Source of the DNA: Fallopia convolvulus
Lineage: Eukaryota; Streptophyta; Magnoliopsida; Caryophyllales; Polygonaceae
Assembly (NCBI GenBank): GCA_964016875.1
Contig: OZ024730.1
Coordinates: forward strand, 35,507,795-35,571,794
DNA: 64,000 nucleotides
Direction of reading: 5' to 3'
Positions 11,250 to 22,101 of this stretch are shown in pieces; positions within the stretch are counted from its first letter, which is position 1, and every line of letters begins with the position of its first letter. Made by a program: the position numbers and the translations under genes. The notes below the pieces were generated by a model. That model was not told where the DNA came from. It made no database searches and was given only the letters and a program-made list of their open reading frames with translations.

Positions 11250-12300
11250 ATCATCACTATCATCATTTTCAAAACCGTCATCACAATTTTTTCACCGTCA
11301 TCACAATTTATTTCATTATCATCACAATTTTTTGATGACAAAAAGTGTAATGAAAGGTAAAAAAGTGTCATCAAAATGTCTTGATGACATTTTTTGATGA
11401 CAAAAAGTATCATTAAAGGCATTCAACTACATAAAAAAATCGTCATCCCACGTCATCACAATTTTTTTCATCGTCATCACAATTTTTTGATGACAAAAAG
11501 TGTAATAAAAGGTAAAAAGTGTCATCAAAATGTCTTAATGCACTTTTTTATGACAAAAAGTATCATCAAAGGTATTCAACCACTTAAAAACACCCATCAT
11601 CACTATCATCACAATTTTTTCCACCGTCATCATAATTTTTTGATGACAAAAAGTGTAATAAAAGACAAAAAGTGTCATTAAAATGTCTTGATGACAACTT
11701 TTTGATAACAAAAATTATCATCAAAGACATTCTACCATATAAAAATATCCGTCATCATACGGTTCGAACCGTCATCAACTGTCATCACTTGTCATCATTA
11801 CTTGATGACGGTTTGATTGTCATCAACTATCATCTCTACTTGATGACGGTTCGATTAATTTGTCATGAAAAGGGCCTTGATGACAAACAAGTGTCATCAA
11901 ATATGTGTCATCACTACTTGATGACGGTTTGATTGTCATCAACTATCATCTCTACTTGATGACGGTTCGATTAATTTGTCATCAAAAGGGCCTTGATGAC
12001 AAACAATCGTCATCAAACTGTCATCACTACTTGATGACGGTTTGATCGTCACCAACTATTTGATGACGGTTCAATTGTCATCAATTATCATCACTACTTG
12101 ATGACGATTCGATTAATTTGTCATCAAAAGGGCCTTGATGTCATCTCTACTTGATGACGGTTCGATTGTCATCATTCGTCATCACTATTTGATGACGGTT
12201 CGATTGTCATCAATTATCATCGCTATAATAGTCTTGATGACGGTTTGATTAATTTGTCATCAAAAGGGCCTTGATGACTAACAACCGTCATCACTTAAAA
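11250..12300. repeat. TGATGACGG / CCGTCATCA palindromic repeat array
   Basis: This is about 1 kb made almost entirely of direct and inverted copies of TGATGAC/GTCATCA. The left half repeats CATCACAATTTTTTGATGAC-type units with AAAAAGTGT spacers. The right half repeats a longer unit around ACTTGATGACGGTTCGATT. Four copies of TTGTCATCAA, then AAGGGC, then TTGATGACAA (near 11858, 11975, 12118 and 12256; one arm varies in some copies) can form stem-loops. Such arrays resemble the subterminal repeats of CACTA transposons, but I find no CACTA terminal repeat on either side. Short open frames here simply reflect the repeat. Confidence 0.75.
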
Positions 12301-12637
12301 TTCACCGAGTAGAACACAACACAATGATTATGAATTAGCCTTCATCAATTCATATAGTTCAACTTACCTAGATATAAATGGAAGTCTGGAATTGAATACA
12401 AACATGGCTGCTAGTGCAAGTCAATCACACACAAAATGACAAAAATGAAACAATCAACACAAACTTGGCTGCTAGTGCTTCTAATCACACGTTGAATTTA
12501 AAAAATCAACAATCAATTACAACAGAATCGCTTAGAAAAACATGTATTTCACACAAAAATCAGCAATTATACCGTGGGGCCAATTTGATATCACCTTATT
12601 GATTTGGAAGGTAATTCAATCTCTCCTCACTAGCTAA

Positions 12638-12994
12638 TTACAACATTAGCACTCCATCACTAATTTCACACGGAAATTTTGGCGTATTGAAACTGCTCCC
12701 TGAATCCACCGAACTAAAACAACCACCAGTAAAAGGCGATTTCTCCAACTCAACATACCTCATCAAAATTTCCGCCGGGAGCCTCTGAGCCTGAATCGTC
12801 GCCCGATCTAAGCTAACGCCAGCAATCCTCGTCGTCGCCTTCATCATCAACAATTTCAATGACCATCCGAAGTCGTCGAAATTTTCATAATCCTCCTCGT
12901 CGCCTTCATCGTCTCCTTCTTTGTCGAGATCGGAGTGAGAAGCGAGTTTGGATCCGGTGTGTGAAGCAACGCCGTCTTCGGCCGGGAAGTTCAT
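12638..12994 (-). pseudogene. Captured-looking 5' gene fragment inside the MULE-like element
   Basis: This is a 118-aa open frame on the minus strand. It begins MNFPAEDGVASHTGSKLA, passes through an acidic stretch (DKEGDDEGDEEDYENFDDFGW) and ends shortly after SPFTGG...SSVDSGSSF. Upstream on the same strand (12995-13200) is CT-rich sequence resembling a plant 5' UTR. I do not recognise the family. Composition is GC-richer than the surrounding AT-rich DNA. It could be a host exon trapped by the transposable element, or a short real gene; nothing shows expression. Confidence 0.45.
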
Positions 12995-13859
12995 CTTCAG
13001 ACATAGTTGTCGCTAGAAATTGGGGATTTGGAGAGGGAGAGAGGAGAAGCAGAGAAGAACGAGAGAATCATGACGATTGAAAGAGCTCGGCATCGACGAT
13101 TGAAAGTGCGCTGGATCAATGGAAGGAACCAGAGAGAATCATGACGGAATTACGGACTCGGGAGAGAATTCAGAAATTTGCAACAAGCTAGGGCATGAGA
13201 AAAAAAAGGGGGCTTTTAAATTTGACAAAAACCTAAAAAAACAGGTTTAGTATACAAGCGCCTAAATAGGGTAGTTAAAAATGCGTTTAACCTAAATTTG
13301 TTCTAATTTCTTTAACATTAAAAGATTATATCTAAAATAAAATAAACTATAAAAGCATTAAATATTTGGTAAAATATTATTGATGAATATTATTTATAAT
13401 AAGTCATTTAAGTTATTTTTCTATCACAATATAAGTTATTTTTCATGTAGGATTTTACCATGTGCCACCTAAGATTTTACATACATGTCATTCTCACAAT
13501 TTATATATACTGAAAAGATTCTATCTAACATAAAATAAACTATATTACGAAGTATATATTAGGATAGATTCTGAGTGTATAATTGATTATTAGTTGATTA
13601 CATTATCTTTATCTATGTATCTAAAAACTATAAAAGTTTTCTTAACTAAAATTATGATAAAAAAATAAAAAAAAATTACAAGATGATAAAAATTACATTA
13701 TCCATATCTTTTTATCCATTTATGATGTAAAAGATTTTTTTAAAAATTAAATTTTGGTTAAAAAATATGTCTATAACTATATATTAAAGTTGTATCTTTT
13801 TGAGCCACCATATTGACTTTGGTCCAACTTTATTTTTAAAATTTCTACTTTTATTTATA

Positions 13860-15542
13860 CAAGTGTAGTTTCCAGCGCCTTGCGCGAATTTTCTTAATTT
13901 TTTTTATTATATTTCACTAAATAGTGAAAACTCTTATATAATCTTCTCTCTGTTCCATAATGTTTGTCCACTTTTCTTTATATAAAGGAAAGCGGACAAA
14001 CATTATGGGACAGATGGAGTAAAAATATATATTATATAATCTAACGAATATTACCAGATTATAGATAATCACAAAAAAATACTACGGCCAATTTTCAAAA
14101 TAATGAAAAGATCAGGGACTAATTAGTTATTAGCTTACTATCCAACATATATATATATTTTTTTTATAGAAAACGAATATCGAAAACAAAATAAATATTA
14201 GAATTTGATTTTTGGGGCTCTCAATGGTCGGATCGTATCCGTAGCACACCTTCAGGTGTCCAATTTGAAAAAAAAAACGATTTGGCAAAATATTAAACAA
14301 TCAAAAAAATATTTGGTATCAAAACCGATTTGAAAAAAAATATTTGGTAACGAAATCAAAATTCCAACTTTCCAAAATATTAAACAATCAAATGAGTATT
14401 TTTTTTAATCCAAATCCAATTCAAAAGAAAACAATTATAGATTAAAAGATTTACTAAAAGAAAGTTTCTAATCTATTTTTAAATAAGAACGAATTTGATT
14501 TGTATAATCCAATTTTATCAGATGTCTCTAAAGAGACTCATCCTTCAAGATGCCCTAAGGAGGCCGCTAGCCTGTTAGCGGTTTTTCTAATTTCTTTCCT
14601 TATAAAAAAAAAGAATTTGATTTGTATGTAAATTGGAAAAAAAAATTGGTAAAAGAATTCATAATTCAATTTTCCTCAATTAGAACAATCAAATGAAATA
14701 ATAAAACAATTTTATAAAATTTTTCGTTTGTAGTTGAAATAATATAGTAACCGTGGCTTACTAAATAAATTATCAAAAATATCTTGCTAATTTGTAATTA
14801 AATTGCTAAGAAGTTGGAATGAATCAAACCAAATGGTACTTTTTTTCTTTAATGAAATGACGGAAAAAATTTGTTTGAAAGTTTGCAAGTAACCGATAAT
14901 CAATACTTAATATAAAAAACTTAATTGGTTGTTGAGAGTGGTAAAAAATTGGTAAATAAAATTAATTAAAAATCATAATAAGATTTAGGTCATGTATAAA
15001 ATATTTTATTTTTTATATATAAAATTTTCAATTGAATCAAACGAATCAAAACTTTTTGTTTTGTACATAAATTTGAAAAAATGTAGTACAAAGATATTTC
15101 ACATATAAAATCAAATAATTGTTATTATAAAAATTATGAATTCAATCAAATAAATATTACTCTTTTATAATATCCAATTCGTTCATTAATTGAAAAGTTG
15201 GAAAGTATATATATATATATATTGATATGGCGTGATATGGTGGTTGTACAAAAATTGACTAAAATTCTTCTTGATTTGAAGACAAATTGCCATACATAAT
15301 AATTGTAAATTTTTTTGAATCATTTATTATTTATTAATTATAGTTAAATATGACATGTTAATGATGGGACAGAATATAATATGACGTGGTATATTACGTG
15401 TAAAAAATATAATGACATGGCTTAAGGAAAAGGTGACATGTGGCAAAATCCAAGGTGGCGTATTCTCGAAATGACACGTGATAAAGCTGAGGTGGCGCAA
15501 CGTGGAGACTCCAAACCTTATTGCTTTTATATATATAGTAGA
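13860..15542 (-). mobile_element. Helitron-like element, minus strand
   Basis: On the minus strand the 5' end reads A|TCTACTATATATATAAAAGC (ending at 15542), followed by CACGTTGCGCCACCT. The 3' end has a short GCGC/GCGC hairpin (13875-13885), then CTACACTTG, where CTTG at 13860-13863 would be a decayed CTAG followed by T. The element is AT-rich and non-coding. It lies within the larger plus-strand Helitron-like region. Confidence 0.5.
13944..14022. mobile_element. Stowaway-like MITE hairpin
   Basis: Two arms of about 30 bases, CTGTTCCATAATGTTTGTCC and its near complement GGACAAACATTATGGGACAG, flank a tiny loop. The right end runs to GATGGAGTA. The terminal CTCCATCTGTCCCATAATG resembles the CTCCCTCCGTCCCA start of Stowaway MITEs of the Tc1/mariner type. 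Confidence 0.7.
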
Positions 15543-16559
15543 TTACCGTATCTTTTTCAAATGATTTTTCTTTCCATTTATTTATAAAAATTGTAGAAAT
15601 TCGAAATTTATTTGATTCTAAAAATAAAAAATTATCGTATTGTGAATATATTTTTTATCTTTTATGTATCATTATATTAAAATAAATATGCTCAGATTTA
15701 ATGTGAGTCGTAGTCGTGCATGGCACGATGGATATAACTAGTAATTATTTTCAGTACTGCAATGAACTTGAATTAATATAAAAAAAGCCCCATCAGGGGA
15801 TTTCACTTGAAAATAAATTTGAAAATTCTATATTTGATTTCCTAATTGGTTGCACAATTAGTTTATGCTGGGCAAGAAGATGACTGACAAATCGAACAAA
15901 AAGTACTAAACTTGTCTTTTTTTTTGCAAATCTGTACAAAATCGAAGGCCTTTGGGGGTTTGTGAAACAGTGAACAATGAACTAGAGCAGATATGGGGTT
16001 TGTGAAACGTTGATTGCATTACCAATGGTGCTTGGAGGGTCAAAATTTCATGCGAAACAATAAACTAGAGCAGATCTGGGGGTTTGTGGTAAGATAAGCA
16101 CGATTCATTACCAGATCTCACGTCGATTATGGCGAACGGAGCCTCGGGCTCATGGTGGATGAGGAGTGACGATGGACAAAAAAATGGTCGATGGTTGATT
16201 TTACTTTTTACTTTTATTTTATTTTTGTTCTGTAGTGAGTGACGACGGAAAGTTAAATTTTTAGAAGATTGGGCACGGAACGAACTTAATCAAAAGCTCA
16301 TGGGCACAAGCTGAAAAAAAATATTTTGTGGACACCAACCGGAAAAACTAAAATCTCGGGGGTACCACTCGGAATTTCCCAAAAAATAAAAATGAATTTA
16401 AAACAATTTAAAAAACAAAAGTGGACTTGCCTCTCTGAAATATGAATTTAAGTGAATTTAAAACAACAAAAGTGAATTTGCTGTGGAATGGAAAATATGA
16501 ATGAGTCAGATGTATCGTACGACGTTTGATCTTTTTAGGGCTTAATGGAATAATACATT

Positions 16560-16768
16560 TGATAAATTGAGAAAATCTCTGTGAGAGTGAGCGACTTATG
16601 CCAAATATGGGGATTTATGCCATGTGGGCTAATTCAAACAGAAAACCTCTGGGCTATCCAACGACTTACTCCAAAGCATGAAAGCCAGCTTATATTTGGA
16701 AATACTTTTCTCCGGAGCGTAAATCCGGAAATAAAATATTGAAAACGCCTATTTCGAAAAAAAAATTC
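16560..16768 (-). repeat. Right terminal inverted repeat of the 9975-16768 element
   Basis: Read on the minus strand it starts GAATTTTTTTTTCGAAATAG and continues with TTTATTTCCGGATTTACGCT, CCCAGAGGTTTTCTGTTTG and ATAAGTCGCT. This parallels the left TIR. It is followed directly by the second GGTCAATCT copy. Confidence 0.75.
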
Positions 16769-16777
16769 GGTCAATCT

Positions 16778-17218
16778 CTCATCTCTCGTCTCTCGCCTCT
16801 ATCCTCTCATCCTTTCAATAGAAGATTTTTTTTTTTTGAAAAAGTACGAGTTAGGATATCTCCCTTACGGAGGACATCCTAGTGACACGGGCTGAGACAC
16901 TTCTCGAACCTGTGCAGTTCATAGCTAAGTCGAACTCCTTCGAATGGCTAAGTCAGGCCTTGACCCGAATGCTCAAGAGAAGGATGGTAGATGTGTTTTG
17001 TGGGAATGGACTTTGTATTATACAAGGAAAGCTTTGCACAAGAGAGCTTTACAAGTGTCTTTAGGTGCCTAAACTTTGGTTGCCTAGGAAATGCTAAGTG
17101 GGACTTGGATGGTTTGGCAAATGAGGGTGGAGCCTTATTTATAGGCGTGGATCCCCCTTTACAATGGGAAAATTCTAGAGAAACTACTCCCTAGAACAAT
17201 CTAGACCTATCTCATGTG
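16778..17218. other. Stretch without a recognised gene
   Basis: It follows the second GGTCAATCT copy. It opens with a CTCTC-rich run, then a T14-type run and sequence with short open frames. A piece near 16872 (ILVTRAETLLEP in one frame) weakly recalls LINE RNase H C-termini, but it is too short to call. Confidence 0.4.
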
Positions 17219-17470
17219 GGCGCGCCTATGGGAAGCTCTCCAAGATGCATCGCGCCCATTCTAGATCCTTCCAGCGCGTTCTGGTGGGGCGCGCCTATGC
17301 TCCGCCCTTGCATAGAAGGGGCGCACCTCTTTTGGAACCTTCCAGGAGGGGCGCGCCTGTCCCATTGCCTTCTCCCTTGGACGCGCAGATGCTAGAAGCA
17401 TCCGGATGGGGCGCGCCTCTTCTAGAATCCTCTAGAAGGGGTGTGCCTTGCCTCCTAGCCATTTTTATGG
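17219..17470. repeat. About 30-bp tandem repeat with GGCGCGCC cores
   Basis: GGCGCGCC occurs at 17219, 17288, 17350 and 17410. Variant cores are at about 17320 (GGCGCACC), 17380 (GGACGCGC) and 17441 (GGTGTGCC). Spacing is near 30 bp or its double. Between cores, TCTAGAA and CCTTCCAGGAGG-type sequence recurs. Translated, it gives a 10-residue period (GAPLLE.SRR) on both strands. It lies at the 3' side of a minus-strand LINE relic. Confidence 0.65.
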
Positions 17471-17594
17471 CCTCCCCCATATCTCCACGCCCCGGATAAT
17501 TCCCGAAGCCCCCGGAACCGTCCCCGATGCCTCTAGAATCCTCCGGAAGGCCCTTGGCATGGTTTTGGCATATGGATTCGGGCGTTCTTTTGGA

Positions 17595-18640
17595 CACGAG
17601 ACCGCGGTCCGTGTCACTAGAGCATCCTTGTGAATGAGATCTAGAAGCTCTGGATGATTCAAAATGGCGCCTAACGGCAAGCTGTGGCCCAGCTTGGCAA
17701 TTTTGTCGGCCACAACTTTACAATTTCTGCCAACATGACGGATACGAACTGTATCAAAGCACTCAAGAGAGACCGAGATGTCTGAAACAACGATATCAGA
17801 ATCCCAAGGGCATTGACCCTGTTTTTGAACAACATTAATAATCTTTAGATTATCACCCTCAATTTCCAAGTTCTTGATTCCCATATTTCTAGCATGCATT
17901 ATTTCTTCTCTAAGGGCAAGCGCTTCAAGCTTTTCCACCGAAACTCAGGCATATTTTGTTGTTGCTACATGAAGGATTTCTGCATTTGTTCCCCGTATTA
18001 CAATACCAGATGACGCAAACCCATTTTGAAACTTGGATCCATCAAAGTTTAGTTTACAGAAACCAATGGACGGTTTTTTCCAATTTTGATTTTTATGTTT
18101 TCGGCCACCCTCATTTCGGTTCAACGTCTTTGGTTTCGCTTTGTGCCATTGTTTCGAACTTTCCCATGCTAGCATTTGTACTTTTATATATTGTGCCAAA
18201 TCCGGAATGAAATCATTTGGTGCCCGTTGAAAAACGAGTTTGTTCCGTTGATGCCAAATCCCCCACCAACATACTGCTTATTCTATGAAGTCTTTTGTAC
18301 TCATTTGTTGCTTTAGTTCACTAATTATATGTCTTGGAGACTTATTCCTGATGTCGAATTGTTGTAGAATTTGTTCAGTTTTTGAGTTTAAAATTTGTGT
18401 GTGTGTGAGGGCATTTGATAAGTAAATGACTAAGGTCTTCATAAGTACAATGACACATCATACAACCTCCCGGGACTGGCACATGTTTCTCCCTAAGTCT
18501 TGACTTTATAGGTAGTCCATTGTTATCTATTTTCCACAAGAAGTTTTTAACTTTGGGATATATAATTGTCGGTTGAATATGTAACTTAAAATCATGAATA
18601 TAGTTATACAAAATCATGTATGTATAACACAAAATCATAA
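17595..18640 (-). mobile_element. LINE 3' relic: zinc-binding region and RNase H
   Basis: On the minus strand, 18375-18638 encodes a reverse-transcriptase-associated zinc-binding segment (VKNFLWK, LPIKSRL, GGCMMC, C..EDLSHLLIKCPH). From about 18100 down to 17608 there is an RNase H-like domain. It has NFDGS, then EALALREE, EGDN and VADKIAKLGH, which correspond to the four acidic active-site positions. A TGA stop at 17945-17947 cuts the RNase H frame in two, so it is dead. RT and upstream regions are absent (5' truncation). Confidence 0.8.
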
Positions 18641-19180
18641 ATATAAATTGGGACTCACAAAAAAGTTATTTTACTTGAACTTAAATCTTAATCACCTAGA
18701 GTAGATATGTAGGAATTTTTTCCATTTTAATTTATCATCAAATCACTATTTTTTAGATAAAATTATTAAATCACTTATTTACCATGTCATAAAATTATCT
18801 AATATAATTCTATTTAAATACCTACAAACTACCATACGTCCATACCCAACTAAATTAAAGACCATAATTTGATTTCCAAAAAGGTTATTTCCAGGAATTG
18901 TGTTTCTCACGTTTGAGCGCTAAAAAAAACACAAATTGGTATATCCATCTATCTATGTACGTGTGTATGATCGTAATCGCAGCTATTTTTTGTATTTTCT
19001 AATTTTGTCTTGTAGCCACCAATTCACAACACGATTAGTAAAAAACATTAATAACCACACTAATAATAGATATCGAAACATCATAAAAAATAACACAGAA
19101 TCCAATTCCATCCACACAAATATGTAAGATGAATTGTAAGAGATTTAGTTTGTACAGGATTTAGATTTATGAGAAAGTAG
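18641..19180. other. Intergenic DNA upstream of CHX
   Basis: This is AT-rich DNA between the LINE relic and the CHX promoter. No gene or repeat structure is recognised. Confidence 0.5.
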
Positions 19181-19190
19181 TATAAAAAGG
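19181..19190 (+). promoter_or_regulatory. TATA box of the CHX gene
   Basis: TATAAAAAGG lies 239 bp upstream of the CHX ATG. It matches the plant TATA consensus and is the best such match in the upstream 700 bp. A (TA)n run (19389-19407) lies in the predicted 5' UTR just before the start codon. Confidence 0.55.
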
Positions 19191-19419
19191 GGAAAGCTCT
19201 CCAACACATTAGCGTAGACAAAGTAAATAAATAAGGCGGTGCAATTCGGAGAGGAGAAAGGGGAACCAGTCCAGGAGGAGTCGACAGCGGCGGTGGTTGC
19301 CGGCGACTTCTGGGTGGGAACAAGCGGAGGAATAACATTGTAGAAAAAAGGGAAAAATCTAGATATTAATTAGATATTATATACTCGTGTATATATATAT
19401 ATATATACACACATCGAAA

Positions 19420-22101
19420 ATGGTGAATACCACATTATTCTGCTACGAAACGGCGGTGAGCCCCGACGACCTATGGGGAATGGAAACACCTCTGTTGAAT
19501 GCCCTCCCTCATTTGGTTCTACAAATGACTCTTGCCATTAGCAGCAACCTCTTCTTTCTCTATATCCTTCGCCCTTTCCGCGAGCCTCGGATTGTGGTCG
19601 ACCTCCTTGTAAGTAGCGCTCTCGAATCTCTATCAATTACTAATATAATAATATAATAACATTATTTCGAATTTTTGATTAACAACAGAGTGCATTGGCA
19701 ATAAGCCCCACGGTCCTAGAATTGATCAACAAAGAGCTATCAAGCGAGAAGATATGGCCTAGGAGGAGCAGAACTAACTTGGAGATGCTCGCCAACATGG
19801 GGCTTTTGTACACCATGTTCATAAAAGGGCTACAAATGGACCTGACCCCGGTGAGCCACAGGCGCGGCCTCAAAACCCTAAGCTTCTCCATGGGGATCAT
19901 CATCCTGCCCTTCATCGTGGGCTCCGCGATTTCGTGCATCTTCTCCTCGTACGAGGTGCATCACTTGCGAGGCTCCACCATCTTCATCTACTGGGGGGCC
20001 GTCATGGCCTCCTCCTGCTTCCCAACCGTGGCCTCCATCCTAGCCCGCCTCAAGCTCCTCTGCACCGAGATCGGCCGCTCCTCCCTCTGCATCGGCATGA
20101 TCAACGACCTCGGCTCCTGGCTCTTCATCGTCGTCATCATCGCCATCTCCGCCCGCCCGCCCGTAGGGGACCCCGAGGGCTCCTCGTGGGACCCCTTTGT
20201 GACCGTCCTGCTCTTCACCCTCTGCTTCTGGGTGCTCTGCTTCACCGTCGTTCGCCCCCTCTTCCTCTACGCCATCCGCCACAACAAGGAGGGGGAGAAC
20301 TACTCCGACTCCGCCATCCACATCATCCTCTTCATGGTCATGGCGGCCGGGCTGCTGGCCGAGTTCTTCGGCGCCTACGCCTTCCTCGGGGCCTTCATCC
20401 TCGGCCTCTCCGTTCCCCACGGGATCCTGGCCCAGACGCTGGCCGACAAGATGGATGACTGCGTCTCCGCGATCCTCATGCCCCTCTACTTCGTCTCCGT
20501 CATGATCATGATGAAGGGAGCCCAATTCTCATTCAATGCATTGACTATTAACATTGTCTTAGTCGTCGTGGCCGTGTTGGTCAAGCCTGTCTGCATCTTC
20601 CTCGTTTCCATGGTGTGTAGAGTGCCCTTTCGCGACGGCCTTGCCATCTCCGTACTACTCAATTGCAAGGGCCTCCTATCTGTCGTCATTGCCTCCGTTG
20701 GATATGAGCGCGGGGTACGTATATATATACACACATATACACAATATAATCATACTTACATGCATGCTATATATATTATATGTTTTTATTAATTCACGTT
20801 CGTACGTACACTTGCAGCACTTGACAAGTGAAGCGGTCACGGTGTTGGTATGCATAGTCCTCGCCTCCACAATGGTGGTGGAACCCGTGATGCTGTGGGC
20901 CTACAACCGAATGATGAGGAACACGAAGCCTTACGACAACAGGACGGTGGGAGGGTTGAAGCCAGAAGACCAGTTCCGAGTGATCTCATGCATCCAATCC
21001 TCACGCAACATCCCCGGCATGACCAACCTGCTCGAGATAGGCAGCGTGTCCCACGTCTTCGCCCTCCACCTCGTGGAGCTCATTGGCCGCACCTCCGCCA
21101 TGCTGATCGTCCACGAGTCCGACGACAACTCCGGCATCAGCCCTTTCTACAGCAAGACCCGCGCTCAGTCCGACCAGATCATCACGGCCTTCGAAAACTA
21201 CCAACAAAAACAGGCCAACGGCACCTCCGTCCAAACCCTAACCATCGTGTCCCCGATGGAGACGATGCACGAGGACATTTGTCACCTCGCGGAGGACAAG
21301 CAAGTAAGCATGATCCTACTCCCTTTCCACAAACAACAAGGGATGGACGGAAGGTTAGAAGACGACACAAACATGGAGATCCGGTCGGTCAACCAAAATG
21401 TCATGGGCGGCGCCCCTTGCACCGTCGGCCTCCTCATCGACCGCGGGATCGGGATGCTCTCCGTCTCCCCCAACGGCTCCACCGCATCAGGCGTAGCCCC
21501 GAGGAACCATAGTCGATCTGGCCGCCTTGACAACGAGCCAATTCATGCTGTCATGTTCTTCTTTGGCGGGCCAGACGATCGAGAGGCACTTTCGTACGTT
21601 GGCCGGCTTGCCAACCATCCCCACGTCATCCTCACCCTCGTCCGATTCGTCGCCGGGAGCAACCCCGTCGACGTTGAGCCGATCATCTTTCCTGGGGACG
21701 AAGATGACGAGGAGGAAATGGGGGTCACGACCGTGTACACGGAGCACGAACATGAGAAGCAAATTGACAATGACTTCATTGCAATGTTCCTTGAGAGGAC
21801 GAACGCCAACGCGCCGGTGGAGTACACTGAGATGGCGTCCAATAGTGGTGCGGACACGGTGGCGATGCTGAGAGAGATGGATCACCGTAACTTTGACTTG
21901 TACGTAGTAGGAAGAGGACAAGGGGTGCTTTCGCCCACAACGGCAGGGCTCATCGAGTGGAGCGAGTGTCCGGAACTAGGTGCCATTGGCGACGTGTTGG
22001 TCACTTCGGATTTTGCGGCGAATGTTTCGGTGTTGGTGGTGCAGCAATACGCGGGTGCAAGAAGCTTACCGCCGAAAGACGCGGCCGTCATTGATTTTTG
22101 A
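19420..22101 (+). CDS. CHX-family cation/H+ antiporter, 3 exons
   Basis: The CDS is 19420-19608, 19689-20714 and 20818-22101, giving 832 aa, normal for CHX (about 780-850). Both introns are phase 0 with GT-AG ends. The N-terminal half is a CPA2-type Na+/H+ exchanger domain with about a dozen membrane segments. Visible landmarks are GLQMD (111-115), FPTVASILARLKLL (174-187) and an IND motif (N202, D203) at the place of the transport-site N/D pair. The C-terminal half (after about 470) is a soluble domain typical of plant CHX. These proteins exchange monovalent cations such as K+ for H+ at endomembranes or plasma membrane. The region that is usually GG..LGPS near residue 62 reads LLSALAISPTVLEL, so this is a divergent CHX subgroup. 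Exon 2 and 3 are much GC-richer than the flanks. Start chosen at the ATG opening MVNTTLFCYE, downstream of a TATA box. Confidence 0.93.

Larger units (their letters stand above)
10768..15741 (+). mobile_element. Helitron-like element or composite, plus strand
   Basis: The 3' terminus is well formed: a 6-bp stem hairpin (TCGTGC 15714-15719, GCACGA 15723-15728), then a short spacer and CTAG|T at 15738-15742. The 5' side is inferred from a TATATAAAAG start near 10768 followed by CACGTTGCGCCACCT. The same block occurs, reversed, at the 5' end of the Helitron at 13860-15542. The start lacks a clean TC, so the left border is weak. The interior includes the repeat array and the captured-looking fragment listed below. 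No Rep/helicase reading frame is present. Confidence 0.4.
9975..16768. mobile_element. Long-TIR MULE-like element, non-autonomous, with nested cargo
   Basis: The outer ends form a long inverted repeat of roughly 200 bp. They are flanked by a perfect 9-bp direct repeat, GGTCAATCT, at 9966-9974 and 16769-16777. Long TIRs plus a 9-bp target duplication are the signature of Mutator-like elements. The total span is 6794 bp and no transposase reading frame is present, so it is non-autonomous. Its interior is a patchwork: Helitron-like termini, a W-box-rich block, a palindromic TGATGACGG repeat, a coding-like fragment with a UTR-like leader, and a Stowaway-like hairpin. It sits about 510 bp upstream of the Ycf23 start codon. 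Confidence 0.8.

Noticed and set aside
11066..11932. Histidine-rich and valine-rich open frames in the repeat array
   Set aside because: They only translate the CATCAC/GATGAC repeats.
11800..12290. Array of near-identical units resembling a CRISPR at first sight
   Set aside because: Spacers are themselves repeats, units vary in length, the DNA is clearly plant nuclear and no cas gene exists.
16866..17064. Possible plus-strand LINE RNase H end (LVTRAETLLEP)
   Set aside because: Only about 15 residues look similar and no zinc-binding or other RNase H part is present.
19934..20525. Long open frames on both strands inside CHX exon 2
   Set aside because: They are shadows produced by the high GC content of the true CHX frame. 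They are Arg/His/Pro-rich or Glu/Asp-rich without domains.
20850..21921. Open frames in CHX exon 3 other than the CHX frame
   Set aside because: Same GC-driven shadow effect; the CHX frame continues unbroken to 22101.
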